Shown piece after piece: positions 8,879 to 18,251 of a stretch of 64,000 nt of DNA. The translations under genes were made by a program, and so were the position numbers. Each line of letters begins with the position of its first letter. Within the stretch, counting starts at the first letter, position 1. The stretch is from Micromonospora polyrhachis (GTDB taxonomy: Bacteria > Actinomycetota > Actinomycetes > Mycobacteriales > Micromonosporaceae), in assembly GCF_014203835.1 (NCBI RefSeq), contig NZ_JACHJW010000001.1, forward strand, positions 3,918,501-3,982,500, read 5' to 3'. The notes beneath the pieces were generated by a model. It did no database searches. It was not told where the DNA came from and saw nothing but the letters and a program-made list of their open reading frames with translations.

Positions 8879-9862
8879 ATGTCCTACCCGGACATCCGAC
8901 CCCGTCGGCTACGTCGTAGCCCGGCGATCCGGCGGCTGGTCGAGGAGACCCGGGTGGCGCCGGCCGAGTTGGTGCTGCCGATGTTCGTCCGGGAGGGGCT
9001 GACTGAGGCTCGGCCGGTCGCCTCCCTGCCGGGCGTCGTGCAGCACTCCCGGGACTCGCTGCGCAAGGCCGCCGTCGAGGCGGTGCAGGCCGGCGTCGGC
9101 GGCATCATGCTCTTCGGCGTACCGGAGACCCGGGACGAGACCGGCTCGGCCGGCTGCGACCCGAACGGCATTCTCAACGTGGCCATCCGGGATGTGGTCG
9201 CCGAGGTCGGCGACGCCACCGTGGTGATGAGTGACCTGTGCCTGGACGAGTTCACCTCGCACGGGCACTGCGGGCTGCTCACCCCGGACGGTGGCGTGGA
9301 CAACGACGCGACGTTGGCCGCGTACGCCGAGATGGCGGTGGCCCAGGCCGCCGCCGGGGTTCATGTGGTCGGGCCCTCCGGCATGATGGACGGCCAGGTC
9401 GGCGTGGTACGCCGGGCACTGGACGCCGCCGGCCACCAGGACGTCTCCATCCTGGCGTACGCGGCGAAGTACGCCTCGGCGTTCTATGGACCGTTCCGTG
9501 ACGCGGTCGAGTCGGCGTTGGAGGGCGACCGGCGCAGCTACCAGCAGGATCCGGCCAACCTCCGGGAGTCGCTGCGTGAGGTGCGGCTGGACGTCGCCGA
9601 GGGTGCCGACCTGGTGATGGTGAAGCCGGCCCTGCCCTACCTCGACGTGCTCGCCGCGGTGCGGGCCGAGGTGGACGTTCCGGTCGCCGCCTACCAGGTC
9701 TCCGGGGAATACGCGATGGTCGAGGCGGCTGCCGCGAACGGCTGGATAGACCGGGAGCGGGTCATTCTGGAGACACTGACCTCGATCCGCCGGGCCGGGG
9801 CGCAGATCATCCTCACCTACTGGGCGATCGAGGCCGCCCGCCTGCTGCGCGAGCGCTACTGA
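8879..9862 (+). CDS. hemB: Delta-aminolevulinic acid dehydratase (porphobilinogen synthase)
   Basis: 327 residues. It condenses two aminolevulinates to porphobilinogen. The start is ATG 8879, preceded by GGAGG at 8865-8869. Schiff-base lysines are visible in [10 protein letters not shown] (K197) and [10 protein letters not shown] (K249). The metal-site segment reads [14 protein letters not shown]: Cys121 and Cys131 are present but the middle Cys of the three-Cys zinc site is Asp123, a composition between the Zn-type and Mg-type enzymes. It is the last gene of the rex-hem operon, 28 bases after hemD, and converges on the DUF4132 gene. Confidence 0.95.
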   Translation: MSYPDIRPRRLRRSPAIRRLVEETRVAPAELVLPMFVREGLTEARPVASLPGVVQHSRDSLRKAAVEAVQAGVGGIMLFGVPETRDETGSAGCDPNGILNVAIRDVVAEVGDATVVMSDLCLDEFTSHGHCGLLTPDGGVDNDATLAAYAEMAVAQAAAGVHVVGPSGMMDGQVGVVRRALDAAGHQDVSILAYAAKYASAFYGPFRDAVESALEGDRRSYQQDPANLRESLREVRLDVAEGADLVMVKPALPYLDVLAAVRAEVDVPVAAYQVSGEYAMVEAAAANGWIDRERVILETLTSIRRAGAQIILTYWAIEAARLLRERY

Positions 9863-9872
9863 CCGCCTCTGG

Positions 9873-9887
9873 CCCCGATGGTCGGGG
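9873..9887. terminator. Short hairpin between convergent hemB and DUF4132 gene
   Basis: CCCCGA at 9873-9878 pairs with TCGGGG at 9882-9887 around a three-base loop, in the 34-base gap between the two convergent stops. There is no T-run. It is the only candidate terminator in the gap. Confidence 0.4.
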
Positions 9888-9896
9888 ACCGGCCGG

Positions 9897-12800
9897 TCAG
9901 CTCTGGAGCGAGCGCACGTCGCGGACCACCTCCGAGATGCCGACCGGGTCCAGGGTGGCGACGTCACCGCGAAGCCCGGTTAGATACTGGGGAAGGTCCG
10001 GTTCCTGCCAGTGGTAGCCCGGCCTGAACCCGACCTTGATCGTGACGCCGCCCGGCCAGTCCCGCAGCAGCGATTCGTGACCATCACCGAAGCGCCAGCC
10101 GCGGGCGGCCAGCGCGTACAGCCGGCGGCTCTCGACCTGGCGGCCGACGGCGGCATACAGGTCGAGGTCGGCGAGGCCGAACAGTTCCCGGCCGATCTGC
10201 GGGAACGGCTGGATGATCGCGTAGTCGGCGAAGGTCTCCGCCCAGGCCGTCCGGTCGGCGTCGAAGTGCCACGGGTGGGCCAGGCCGACCGTCGCGGCCG
10301 GTTCGAGCGTCCAGGTCTTGTCGTCGACGTCGGCGAGGCTACGGTCCTCAGCTACGCGGAACGTCGTCACCACCCGGCCCTGCTCGTCGAAGGTGGCCCA
10401 CACCAGCCGGCGGGTGAGTTGCCAGTGCAGGGGGTGGTCGACGAAGAACCGCCGGAAGTCGACGCCAGTCCAGCGCCGGTTCGAGGCCATCGCCTCTTCG
10501 AGCGCCCGGGCGCGTTCCCCGGCGATGGTCTTCACGTCCTTCTTCAGCTCGGCGAACCGGCGGTGGGCGGCCGGCGCGAGGGCCGGGTCGTCCGCAGCGG
10601 CCGGCCGGGGAAGCCGGGCTAGACGCCGGCCCTGCTGCTCGGTGATCGTCGGTTGGAACTGCTCGTCGAAGCCGACGGTGAACCGCCGCGGACCGTAGTC
10701 GAGCACGATTCGGCCGTCCAGGTCGAGGCCGAGGTCGGGCACGATCCGGTCGGTGAGCTGGGCGGGTTCCAGCCCGCGCGCTGCTGCCGCGTCGTTGAGG
10801 CGCTGCTCGGCGAACCCGCGGATACCGGTGGTCTTCGCCTTTCGGGCCAGCCGGCCGAGCTGGGTGAGCGCGACGTCGGTGCCGATCGCGGCGAGCACGT
10901 CCATGCCGGTACGCACCCGCATGCTGACGTTCGCCCAGTCCGGGAAGAGCGCGACCAGCGGCGGCACCGTGTTGTCGTCGCCGAGCACGGCCAGCGCCAC
11001 CATCGCCAGGTTGCTCTTCGTCGGGTAGTGCGCCGCCTGCCACTGCTCGAAGATCGCCCAGGCGAAGGTAGCGAGATCGCGCTGCTCGCCGATCGTGCGG
11101 ACCTCGGCGACCCCGGGGTGCGCCTCCGCGATCCTGGAGACGGCAAGCAACTCACACAGGTGGCGAACGGCGTCGGCGGAGAGCGGGTCGCCGCCGACGC
11201 GCAGGGTCACCGGCGGCAGGGTGGCCAGGACCAGCCAGTCTGGCAGGTCGGGTACGCGCATCGGCTTGCCGTCGGCGCGGCGGGGTGGCCCGGCGAGTAC
11301 CGGCGGCGTCGTGCCCGTCGCCGCTGCCGCCGGCTGCGCCAGCCCGCTGATCGCCTCCACCCGGGCCCGGGCCTCGCCGTCGAGGCTCGGCAGGGTCTCC
11401 GCGACCGCCTGCGGGTAGGCGAGCACGTGGTTGCGCAACAGCTCGGCGACGGTCTCGTTGGTGGCCTTGGCCGCCAGCACCCGCAGCGCCAGGGCGGGGT
11501 CCCGCTGGGCGGCGGTGAGCAGCGCCGGCCGGAAGTTCTTGCGCTCGATGCGGTCCACGACCAGGCCCAGTGCCTCCTCGGTCGGGATCGCGGCCAGTGC
11601 GACAACCGCCCGTTTCTGCTCTTCGGCGTTGGCGAGGTGCGGCCCGTTCCAGCGCTCGTGGTCGTCGAGCGTCTGCGCCCAGGCGGCGCCGATGCCCACG
11701 CCGCCGGCCGCGATCTGCTTCGCCCGCTCGCGCGGCGCGGCCGGCAGGGACTCCGCGACGGCCGGCAGCAGCCTCGGCTCGGCCAGCACGTGGCTGCCCA
11801 GCACGGCGGTGTACAGCGGGTTGTCCCGTTCCGCTTCCATCTCGGCGAGGATCCGCAGCGCCCGTACCGGGAAGCGGGTCAGCACCTTGGACTTCAGCAC
11901 CAGTGCCGGTCGCCGCGTCTTGCCTTCGAGGGTCTCCTGGAACAGTAGCCGCAGCGCGTCGTCGGTCGGGACCTCCGCGAGCAGCCGGATCGCGTCCGCG
12001 TTGAGCCGCTCGCTGGTCTTCCAATTGTCGTCGTTGAGGTAGAACAGACTGCGGTAGGACGCGTCGTCAAGGACGGCGGGGACGGCAGCCGTGCCGACCC
12101 CGTCCAGGATGGTCCCCACCAGACCGTGGTCCTTGTACCCGACGAACTTGTTCATGATCTTGCCGCGGAGCTGATCGAGATGTTCGACCGTGCTGGCGGC
12201 GGCGAGCAGAATCCCGCTCAGGGCCCGATGGTCACCCCAACTGAAATCCTCGCCGCGATCCGGTACGCCCGGCCAGCCGGCCGTGGTTGCCGCGCAGTCC
12301 TCGTCGACCCACGCCACCTGCGTCGGCACCAGGAACGACGTCAGGATGCGGCCCACCGGCGTCGTCCGGTATCCGGCAAGGGTTTCGCAGGCCCACCGAT
12401 ACTCGCTGTCGGACGCGACGGCCAGCAGGCTCCGCAGCACCCGGGCCACCGCCACGAGGTCCGCGAGGTCGTCGCCGCGCCACAGCCGTTCGTAGTTCTT
12501 CTCCGGAGCCGGGTCGATCACCCACAGTGCGCCGTCGGCAACCAGCCGGCTCATCTCCCCGGTGGCCCGCACCGCGAACTCCAGTCCGAACCGGAACACC
12601 CACGCATGGACGAGCCGCCGGTCCATGTCGTAGATCGAGGGACGAACCAGCAGCGCGGCTGCCGCCGCCGCGCGCGGGTCCGGTGTGCCCTCGGAACCGC
12701 CGACTGCCCGCCAGCCGTCCAGGTGGTTCTCCCCGGCGGCGAGCAACTCCGGGTCGAGGATCACCGTCCGCTCGCGGACCCTGGCCATGCTCTTCACCAC

Positions 12801-12959
12801 GTCCGGGTCCGCCAGCCCGGTGCGTAACTCGTCGGCTGCGTCGGCCGCAACAACGCCCTGGCCCGGCGCGGTCAGCCCGCCCCGGCGGGGACGCAGCCTC
12901 GCACGCCACAGCGTCGGCAACGTCCAGGCATGTTCGTCCGGCAACACGAACCTACGCAC
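9897..12959 (-). CDS. Large DUF4132-domain protein
   Basis: About 1020 residues, cytosolic (no signal peptide or membrane segment). The middle (about residues 290-720) is built of alpha-helical HEAT-like repeats with recurrent LLxxVAExLP-type motifs. The C-terminal quarter matches the DUF4132 domain: KRAR/EEAMASNRRWTGVDFRRFFVDHPLHW..., and near the end ARGWRFGDGHESLLRDWPGG. Family members are associated with WGR/MolR-type regulators, but the biochemical role is not established. I prefer GTG 12959 because GGGGAG lies seven bases upstream; a TTG at 12962 is the alternative. It stands alone, convergent to hemB. Nearly all minus-strand coding capacity here belongs to this gene. Confidence 0.8.
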   Translation of the reverse strand: MRRFVLPDEHAWTLPTLWRARLRPRRGGLTAPGQGVVAADAADELRTGLADPDVVKSMARVRERTVILDPELLAAGENHLDGWRAVGGSEGTPDPRAAAAAALLVRPSIYDMDRRLVHAWVFRFGLEFAVRATGEMSRLVADGALWVIDPAPEKNYERLWRGDDLADLVAVARVLRSLLAVASDSEYRWACETLAGYRTTPVGRILTSFLVPTQVAWVDEDCAATTAGWPGVPDRGEDFSWGDHRALSGILLAAASTVEHLDQLRGKIMNKFVGYKDHGLVGTILDGVGTAAVPAVLDDASYRSLFYLNDDNWKTSERLNADAIRLLAEVPTDDALRLLFQETLEGKTRRPALVLKSKVLTRFPVRALRILAEMEAERDNPLYTAVLGSHVLAEPRLLPAVAESLPAAPRERAKQIAAGGVGIGAAWAQTLDDHERWNGPHLANAEEQKRAVVALAAIPTEEALGLVVDRIERKNFRPALLTAAQRDPALALRVLAAKATNETVAELLRNHVLAYPQAVAETLPSLDGEARARVEAISGLAQPAAAATGTTPPVLAGPPRRADGKPMRVPDLPDWLVLATLPPVTLRVGGDPLSADAVRHLCELLAVSRIAEAHPGVAEVRTIGEQRDLATFAWAIFEQWQAAHYPTKSNLAMVALAVLGDDNTVPPLVALFPDWANVSMRVRTGMDVLAAIGTDVALTQLGRLARKAKTTGIRGFAEQRLNDAAAARGLEPAQLTDRIVPDLGLDLDGRIVLDYGPRRFTVGFDEQFQPTITEQQGRRLARLPRPAAADDPALAPAAHRRFAELKKDVKTIAGERARALEEAMASNRRWTGVDFRRFFVDHPLHWQLTRRLVWATFDEQGRVVTTFRVAEDRSLADVDDKTWTLEPAATVGLAHPWHFDADRTAWAETFADYAIIQPFPQIGRELFGLADLDLYAAVGRQVESRRLYALAARGWRFGDGHESLLRDWPGGVTIKVGFRPGYHWQEPDLPQYLTGLRGDVATLDPVGISEVVRDVRSLQS

Positions 12960-13449
12960 CAAACTTCTCCCCTGGTCGATCCTCAGCGCGCAGGGAAGGT
13001 TAGCCCATGTGCACGACAGAATCGCCCGTTACCTAATGAATCCGAACGGCCCGTCGCGGCTCGCGGGATGCCTGCCCTTACCTGACCTATGAGGTCTGCA
13101 AAAAGATCGGGAGAGGGCCGAGACGAACCGTGACGGTGGTGGTCCGGCCCGCTGCGTGTATGCCTACACACCTCTGGGCCTGCGAGGCCTCGTGCAAGAC
13201 CGGCGGACCCGCGTGGTAGCCGGACCACCACCGTGACGGGCAGCATGTTGATCGTGGTCGCAGCCCGCCTGCACGGGCACACACCTCGCGAACCGGGAGC
13301 CGACGAGCTCTGACAGCGAAGACCAGCACCGTGCGGGTCGCTGGGATCGCGAACGGCTCATCGGAGGGTAGGCCACAGAGCCTCGTCATTAGGGCGCCGC
13401 GCGTTCCTGCCAGGGTCGCCACCAGCAGTAGAAGGGAGAGGAGTGCAAG
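12960..13449. other. Non-coding gap before the IS110 remnant
   Basis: About 490 bases without a supportable gene. It holds the DUF4132 ribosome site at its left end, a 15-base perfect inverted repeat listed separately, and GGGAGAGGAG just before the transposase start at 13450. Part of it is probably the left end of the insertion sequence, but I cannot place the boundary. Confidence 0.5.
13133..13234. repeat. 15-bp perfect inverted repeat with 72-base loop
   Basis: ACGGTGGTGGTCCGG at 13133-13147 and its exact reverse complement at 13220-13234. The loop holds further small dyads (GTGTATGCCTACAC). Sitting upstream of the IS110-type transposase, it could be a subterminal structure of the element or an RNA hairpin that limits read-through. 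Confidence 0.6.
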
Positions 13450-14268
13450 TTGACAGTGTTCTGTGGCATCGACTGGTCCGAGCGACACCACGACGTCGCC
13501 CTCGTTGATGAGCACGGCCAGTTGGTTGGTAAGCGCCGCATCAGCGATGACCTGGAGGGCTTTACGACGCCGCTCGGGATGCTGGACGCCGCGGGCGACA
13601 ACGGCGACGAGCCGCTCCCAGTAGCAATCGAGACTCCGCGAGGGCTGCTGGTCGCGGCTCTGTGTGCCACCAGCAGGATGGTGTACTCGATCAACCCGAT
13701 GGCGGTTGTCCGCTACCGGGAGCGGCACTCGGTGTCGCGGAAGAAGTCCGACCACGTCGACGCGATGGTTCTTGCCAACATTCTGCGTATCGACGCTCAC
13801 GTGCACCGGCCGCTGCCCGCTGACAGTGAGCTCGTGCAGGCTGTCGCGGTGCTCGCTCGTGCCCATCAGGACGCCACGTGGCGGCGTACCCGGGCGTCCA
13901 ACGAGCTGCGGTCGCTGCTGCGAGAGTGCTTTCCCGTCTTCCTCGCCGCGTTTGCCGGCCGGAAGGGGCACCTGACCAGCCCCGAGGCCCGCGCCGTGCT
14001 AGCCATCGCTCCCACGCCGGCGGTCGCCGCTACGCTGTCCCGGGCCCGGATCGACTTGCCGCCGCCGGCTACCTCTGGGCCTTCGTCGCCGCCACCCACG
14101 CCCCACCAGCCAAGCAGCACTACCAACGCCGGCGCGACCATGGTGATCGTGATCGCCACCCAGATGCGTTCCGCAACCTGTTCAACCGCCTGCCTGCACC
14201 ACTGTCTCGCGGCCGGCCAGCTCTACGACCCGGCCAAGGCGTTCATCCTGACGCAGCCCTGCACATAG
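13450..14268 (+). pseudogene. IS110-family transposase remnant, internally deleted and frameshifted
   Basis: The TTG-started frame opens FCGIDWSERHHDVALVDEHG and runs through RYRERHSVSRKKSDHVDAMV, the DEDD (RuvC-like) catalytic domain of IS110 transposases, to about base 14045. There it loses similarity. A second frame (+3) resumes with DRLAAAGYLWAF and NLFNRL, and the first frame returns near 14180 with CLHHCLAAGQLYDPAKAF, all typical of the family's last 70 residues. The middle, including the Transposase_20 serine domain, is missing. So there is one large deletion plus at least one small indel: a dead copy. No terminal inverted repeats are expected for this family and I found none. Confidence 0.85.
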
Positions 14269-14289
14269 CTGAGCCGCATACGGCGGCGT

Positions 14290-14595
14290 CTAACCTTCCA
14301 GGTGACCTCGCGCCTCCCGCCACAGCTTCTCGAACTCAGTGACCGACACAACCTGCCAGTCGATCAGCTCATCCGGTGCCAGCGGCACTTCGGCCACGAC
14401 GCCGTACGTCGTCTGATACTGCTGGATACGGCCCGCGTCGAGCTCGCGCATCCACTCCTGCAGCGACGCCGCTACTATCGGCACCCGGCCGGAACCCTGC
14501 AGCTCAAGATGGCGGGTCACCCAGCCGTCATCATCCAGCTCGAGGTAGAACCAGATGTCTTCCTCATTCCAGTGCCGCCGCACAAACCGAGCCAC
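14290..14595 (-). CDS. Small hypothetical protein, DUF6881-like at best
   Basis: 101 residues with a GTG start and GGAAGGA about eight bases upstream. The sequence is acidic with many Trp and no membrane segment: FVRRHWNEEDIWFYLELDDDGWVTRHLEL at the front, and VTEFEKLWREARG at the end. The pattern of a Trp-rich beta sheet (YxELDxDGW...R) ending in EFExxW resembles small DUF6881-like proteins, some of which sit beside toxins, but the likeness is by eye and weak. It lies between the IS110 remnant and the nuclease gene, and no partner toxin is visible. Confidence 0.6.
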   Translation of the reverse strand: MARFVRRHWNEEDIWFYLELDDDGWVTRHLELQGSGRVPIVAASLQEWMRELDAGRIQQYQTTYGVVAEVPLAPDELIDWQVVSVTEFEKLWREARGHLEG

Positions 14596-14736
14596 GGATC
14601 AGATCCTTCCACCAGGATCAGGCTTGACCGCTGGGGAGATCGGAGGTCTTTTTGATCATCCCTGGCCGGACTGCTCAGTCGCTCGGGCTGGTACGACCTA
14701 CCCGGCCGATCGGGACGCGCGACGTGGCCGGAACCA

Positions 14737-14783
14737 GTGGTGGGGGCAGGTCGCGCAGATTCGCCGCGTCCCGCCCCCACCAC
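14737..14783 (-). terminator. GC-rich hairpin downstream of the nuclease gene
   Basis: GTGGTGGGGGC at 14737-14747 pairs perfectly with GCCCCCACCAC at 14773-14783, about 40 bases beyond the nuclease stop on its strand. Confidence 0.65.
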
Positions 14784-14824
14784 GGATGGATCTGGGTTAC
14801 TTGTCCTCGTTGAGGATGAGCTGG

Positions 14825-17800
14825 CTAGTCGTCGTTCACGATGGTGCCGAAGGCCAGTGGGTCGGTCAGCCGCAACGACGGCTCACCGACGACGGTGAAG
14901 AGCAGCTTCTCGTTCACCTCGCGCTTGCGATCACCCTGGACCGTCACCGTGAAGGTGACCGAGGTCTGCCCGGCGGGCAGCGTGCGGCACTCGGCGAACC
15001 ACTTGAAGTCAATGCCGGGCAGGGCGGTCACCCCCAGTGCCGTCGCGCAGAGGCGTACCGGCTGGGACAGTGGGCGCGACACCTCGACCGTGAAGACCAT
15101 CGGGGTGCTGCCCTGGTCGCCCTCGACCACCGAGACGTCGGCCACCGACAGCGCCGGCCGGGAGTGGAACCGGGCCACCTGCGGATCGTGGTCGCTGGAA
15201 CCCCGGGACCCGTCACCCGCATGCTCGGCTGGCCAGTCGGCGTTGACGTGGGCGGCCCGCATCTCGATCAGGTCGCCGTACAGGGGACCGTTGACGAACA
15301 GGTGGTCCAGGGTCTGTGCGTGCCCGTCGAAGACGTACGAGTAGGCCGAGGCCGGGGCGTCGGCGGCCAGGTCGTCCCAGAGGTTACGCAGGCCCGCGTC
15401 GTAGAGCGGGGCGAGCTGGTCGGACGGGGTCGGGTTGGTGGCGGTAGCAATGGGATCGTCCGGGCGGGGGAAGACGTTCAGGTCCCCGCCATACACCACC
15501 CGGGCGTGCGCGTCCGCCGCCTCGATCGCCTGCACGATCGCCGTGCCGTACGCCGCCTGCTCGCGGCGCTGCCCCACCCGGCTGTCCGGCCCGGACGAGT
15601 AGTGGTTGCTCACCGCCCAGAGGGTGAACCGGTCGGCTGAGCCGGGAGCGGCGGCCACCGAGAACCTGGCCACCTGGGGTGCCCGGGTGAAGACGTTGGA
15701 GCCGTCCACCCCGGTCGAGCGGTCCACATCCTCCGGCAGGACCGCGTTGAGGGTCTTCGGGTTCTGCACCTCGGCGTTGCTGGGCAGGCCGGCGGACCGG
15801 TACTGCACCGTCGGCGTCGCGCCGAGCACCGGGTCGGCCGCGTCGGCCGGGGCCAGCGACAGCCGGTCGGTGCGGTAGAGGAATCCCGAGGTGATACCCC
15901 GGGCGTCAGCGCCGCTGCGGTCGTACGTCGCCGCGTAGGCAGGTCCGCCCGCAGCCGCCACGGCCAGCGCCAACTCCTGGAGGGTGTCCGGCGCACCGTC
16001 GGCGTCGTTGGTGTCCCCGCAGACCAGCGTCGTCCCGGAGACCGAGCAGATGTCCTGGTCCTCGGCCTCCTGTACCAGCAGCAGATCCGGCGCGTGCAGG
16101 TCCTTGACGATCTGGTCGGCGAGCGCGGCCAACTGTGCGGCGTACTCCTCGGCACTGGCCGGGACGTAGTCGAACGGCGGACGTACCCCGGGGCATCCGC
16201 TGTTGCCGGTGAAGTCACAGCCGTCGAACGGGTCGTCGCGGTAGTCGTACAGGTTCTCCACGTTGTACGTCGCGACGGCCAGCTCGCGGTTGCGGTCGGC
16301 CGGGCGCGGCGGGTGGTTGGCGGCGGGGTCGGCCCCGGCGCCGAAGTTCGCCTGCTCGACCTGTACGCCGTACTTCTCGAACGAGTAGTAGAGCCCGCCC
16401 ACCGCGTCGGCGGTGAGCTTGTCGAAGGTACGGGCCGGCGGGAGAAGCGTCGTGTTGTCCCCGGTACGACCCTTCACACCCATGCTGCCCAGCATGATCC
16501 GCTGACCGTTGCCGTCGTCGAAGAGGCGGCTCGGGTCGTTGTCCAGCGGATGGGCGTCCCGGAAGACCCGGGCGGCGTACGGATCGGCCCGGTCCAGCAG
16601 CGGATCGTCCCGGTCGACCAGCCAGATCTCCGCGTCAGCGGTGGACGCGAAGACGTTCCGGCCACTGACCGCGCCACTGCCGGCGCGGACCCGGAGCCGG
16701 GCCCCCTCGTGCCGTTCCCAGAACCGCTCGGCGGCGGCCAGGTCGGCCGGCGGCACCGTGTCGGTCACCTCGACCTCGGTGTCCACGTCGAGGCCGGTAG
16801 CGAGCCGGTTCACCAACGAGGCGCCGGAGAGCTGGGTCATGTTGTAGTACTCGGACACCCGGGCACGCAGCACCACCTCGTCACCGACTGTCGGCACGTA
16901 GCCGCCGATCAGGCTGGTGTTGGCGCCCATGAAGACGTAGATGCCGTCCGAGGTGGTCGGGTCACCGTCCCGGTCGGAGAGCCGGCTCTGCAGGAAGAAC
17001 CCGTGCTGGTCGACCCCGGCCGAGGTGCGGGCCAGGGTGCGCTGGGTGATGACGCCCCGGACGTCGTAGCGGTCGCTGCTGCTGCCGTTACCCGAGGCGG
17101 GGGCCAACGGGGAACGGTCGGCCGGGCCGGACTCGGTGTCCAGGGTCTGCCCCTGCACCTCGCCGACGGTCAGCACCGTCGTCACCTGGACGGTCAGCGG
17201 ACAGCTGCTGGTCGTACCGTCGGCGTCGGTCGCGGTCACGGTCACCGCGTAGGAGCCGGCGGGCAGGTCGGCGCTCGCGGTGAGCACCGCCCGCGCCGTG
17301 CCACCGACCCGGTCGGCGGGGGTGAGCGAGGTACGGGAGATCGAGCCGGTGGCGGGCGTCGGGGTCACGGCGGTGACCGCCAGGTCGACGATGGTGTCGT
17401 CCGGGTCGGTCGCGGTGACCTCGCGGGTCGCCGCGGTGCCCAGCGACGTGACCAGGGTGTCGCCGCAGATCAGGGTGGCCGGCTGGTCGACCGGACCACC
17501 GTTGTCGATCGTGTGCGTGCCCAGGCCGTCGAAGGTGTCAGCCGGCAGACCGGTCCACTGCGTTGCCGGGTCGAAGGCGTCGGTCGGGTCGGTGTCGCCG
17601 GTGGTGACCGAGGACTTCCGGCGCAGTGTGTTGTCGGCGGTGCTGGTCAACCCGCTGCCCCACTCGCTGCCCGGGTCGGTGCCCACCTGGCCGAGCGAGT
17701 CCACCAGCCGGTCGCCGGCCCGCAGTACGACAGCGTCGTCCCCGTTGAACAGGCCGGTCCCGGTGGTCTGGTCGGCTTGGGCCAGGATGGCCCCCGCCGA

Positions 17801-18154
17801 GGCGGAGTGTGCGAAGACGAACACGTCACCGGCGGCGACCGTGCCGGTGAGTGGAAAGTCGGTCGGGTTGGTGGACCCGTTGAAGTAGAGCTGCAACCGG
17901 TACCCGGCGGCGGCGAGGTCGATGGCGGCACCGGTGCCGTTGTACAGCTCGATGGCCTTGTTGTTGGAAGAGCCTTCGACGTACTCGGAGATGAACAGAT
18001 CGGTCGGGGCGGCGCTGGCCGCGACCGGGCTCAGTCCCACGACGGTGAGACTGGCGGCGGTGACGGTGGCCAGCGCGGTGAGCGTTCGGCTCGGACGTCT
18101 GGATGACGTACGTCGCCCGGACAGCGACGAGTGGGTATGGCGACGCGGGCGCAT
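14825..18154 (-). CDS. Secreted ExeM/NucH-family extracellular endonuclease
   Basis: 1109 residues. An Arg-rich start followed by a hydrophobic stretch ending PVAASAAP (about residue 48) is a signal peptide. Domains in order: lamin-tail domain (LFISEYVEGSSNNKAIELYNG), an Ig/cadherin-like linker (about 190-310), an OB-like segment, an endonuclease/exonuclease/phosphatase domain (ATYNVENLYDY, LLLVQEAEDQ, YGGDLNVFP, GSSDHDPQVARF), and a C-terminal Calx-beta repeat ending FGTIVNDD. The catalytic Glu, GDxN and SDH motifs are intact, so it should cut extracellular DNA, perhaps for nutrient scavenging. Start ATG 18154 has GGAGG just upstream. Confidence 0.9.
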   Translation of the reverse strand: MRPRRHTHSSLSGRRTSSRRPSRTLTALATVTAASLTVVGLSPVAASAAPTDLFISEYVEGSSNNKAIELYNGTGAAIDLAAAGYRLQLYFNGSTNPTDFPLTGTVAAGDVFVFAHSASAGAILAQADQTTGTGLFNGDDAVVLRAGDRLVDSLGQVGTDPGSEWGSGLTSTADNTLRRKSSVTTGDTDPTDAFDPATQWTGLPADTFDGLGTHTIDNGGPVDQPATLICGDTLVTSLGTAATREVTATDPDDTIVDLAVTAVTPTPATGSISRTSLTPADRVGGTARAVLTASADLPAGSYAVTVTATDADGTTSSCPLTVQVTTVLTVGEVQGQTLDTESGPADRSPLAPASGNGSSSDRYDVRGVITQRTLARTSAGVDQHGFFLQSRLSDRDGDPTTSDGIYVFMGANTSLIGGYVPTVGDEVVLRARVSEYYNMTQLSGASLVNRLATGLDVDTEVEVTDTVPPADLAAAERFWERHEGARLRVRAGSGAVSGRNVFASTADAEIWLVDRDDPLLDRADPYAARVFRDAHPLDNDPSRLFDDGNGQRIMLGSMGVKGRTGDNTTLLPPARTFDKLTADAVGGLYYSFEKYGVQVEQANFGAGADPAANHPPRPADRNRELAVATYNVENLYDYRDDPFDGCDFTGNSGCPGVRPPFDYVPASAEEYAAQLAALADQIVKDLHAPDLLLVQEAEDQDICSVSGTTLVCGDTNDADGAPDTLQELALAVAAAGGPAYAATYDRSGADARGITSGFLYRTDRLSLAPADAADPVLGATPTVQYRSAGLPSNAEVQNPKTLNAVLPEDVDRSTGVDGSNVFTRAPQVARFSVAAAPGSADRFTLWAVSNHYSSGPDSRVGQRREQAAYGTAIVQAIEAADAHARVVYGGDLNVFPRPDDPIATATNPTPSDQLAPLYDAGLRNLWDDLAADAPASAYSYVFDGHAQTLDHLFVNGPLYGDLIEMRAAHVNADWPAEHAGDGSRGSSDHDPQVARFHSRPALSVADVSVVEGDQGSTPMVFTVEVSRPLSQPVRLCATALGVTALPGIDFKWFAECRTLPAGQTSVTFTVTVQGDRKREVNEKLLFTVVGEPSLRLTDPLAFGTIVNDD

Positions 18155-18251
18155 ACGGCCTCCACAGGGTACGGACAAAACCTAGAGCACGTTAAGGCGT
18201 GGCTTCAGTCGACGTCCATCCCTGGGCGGTGCCGGTGGGGCGGTGTCGGGG

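Noticed and set aside
13087-13971. Minus-strand 294-residue frame across the IS110 region
   Set aside because: It is a reverse shadow of the transposase frame. It has no recognisable motif, and the opposite strand carries the DEDD domain.
16094-18106. Plus-strand 670-residue frame in the nuclease gene
   Set aside because: Gly/Val/Arg-rich reading opposite the ExeM gene, with no domain. It results from the GC bias of the real gene.
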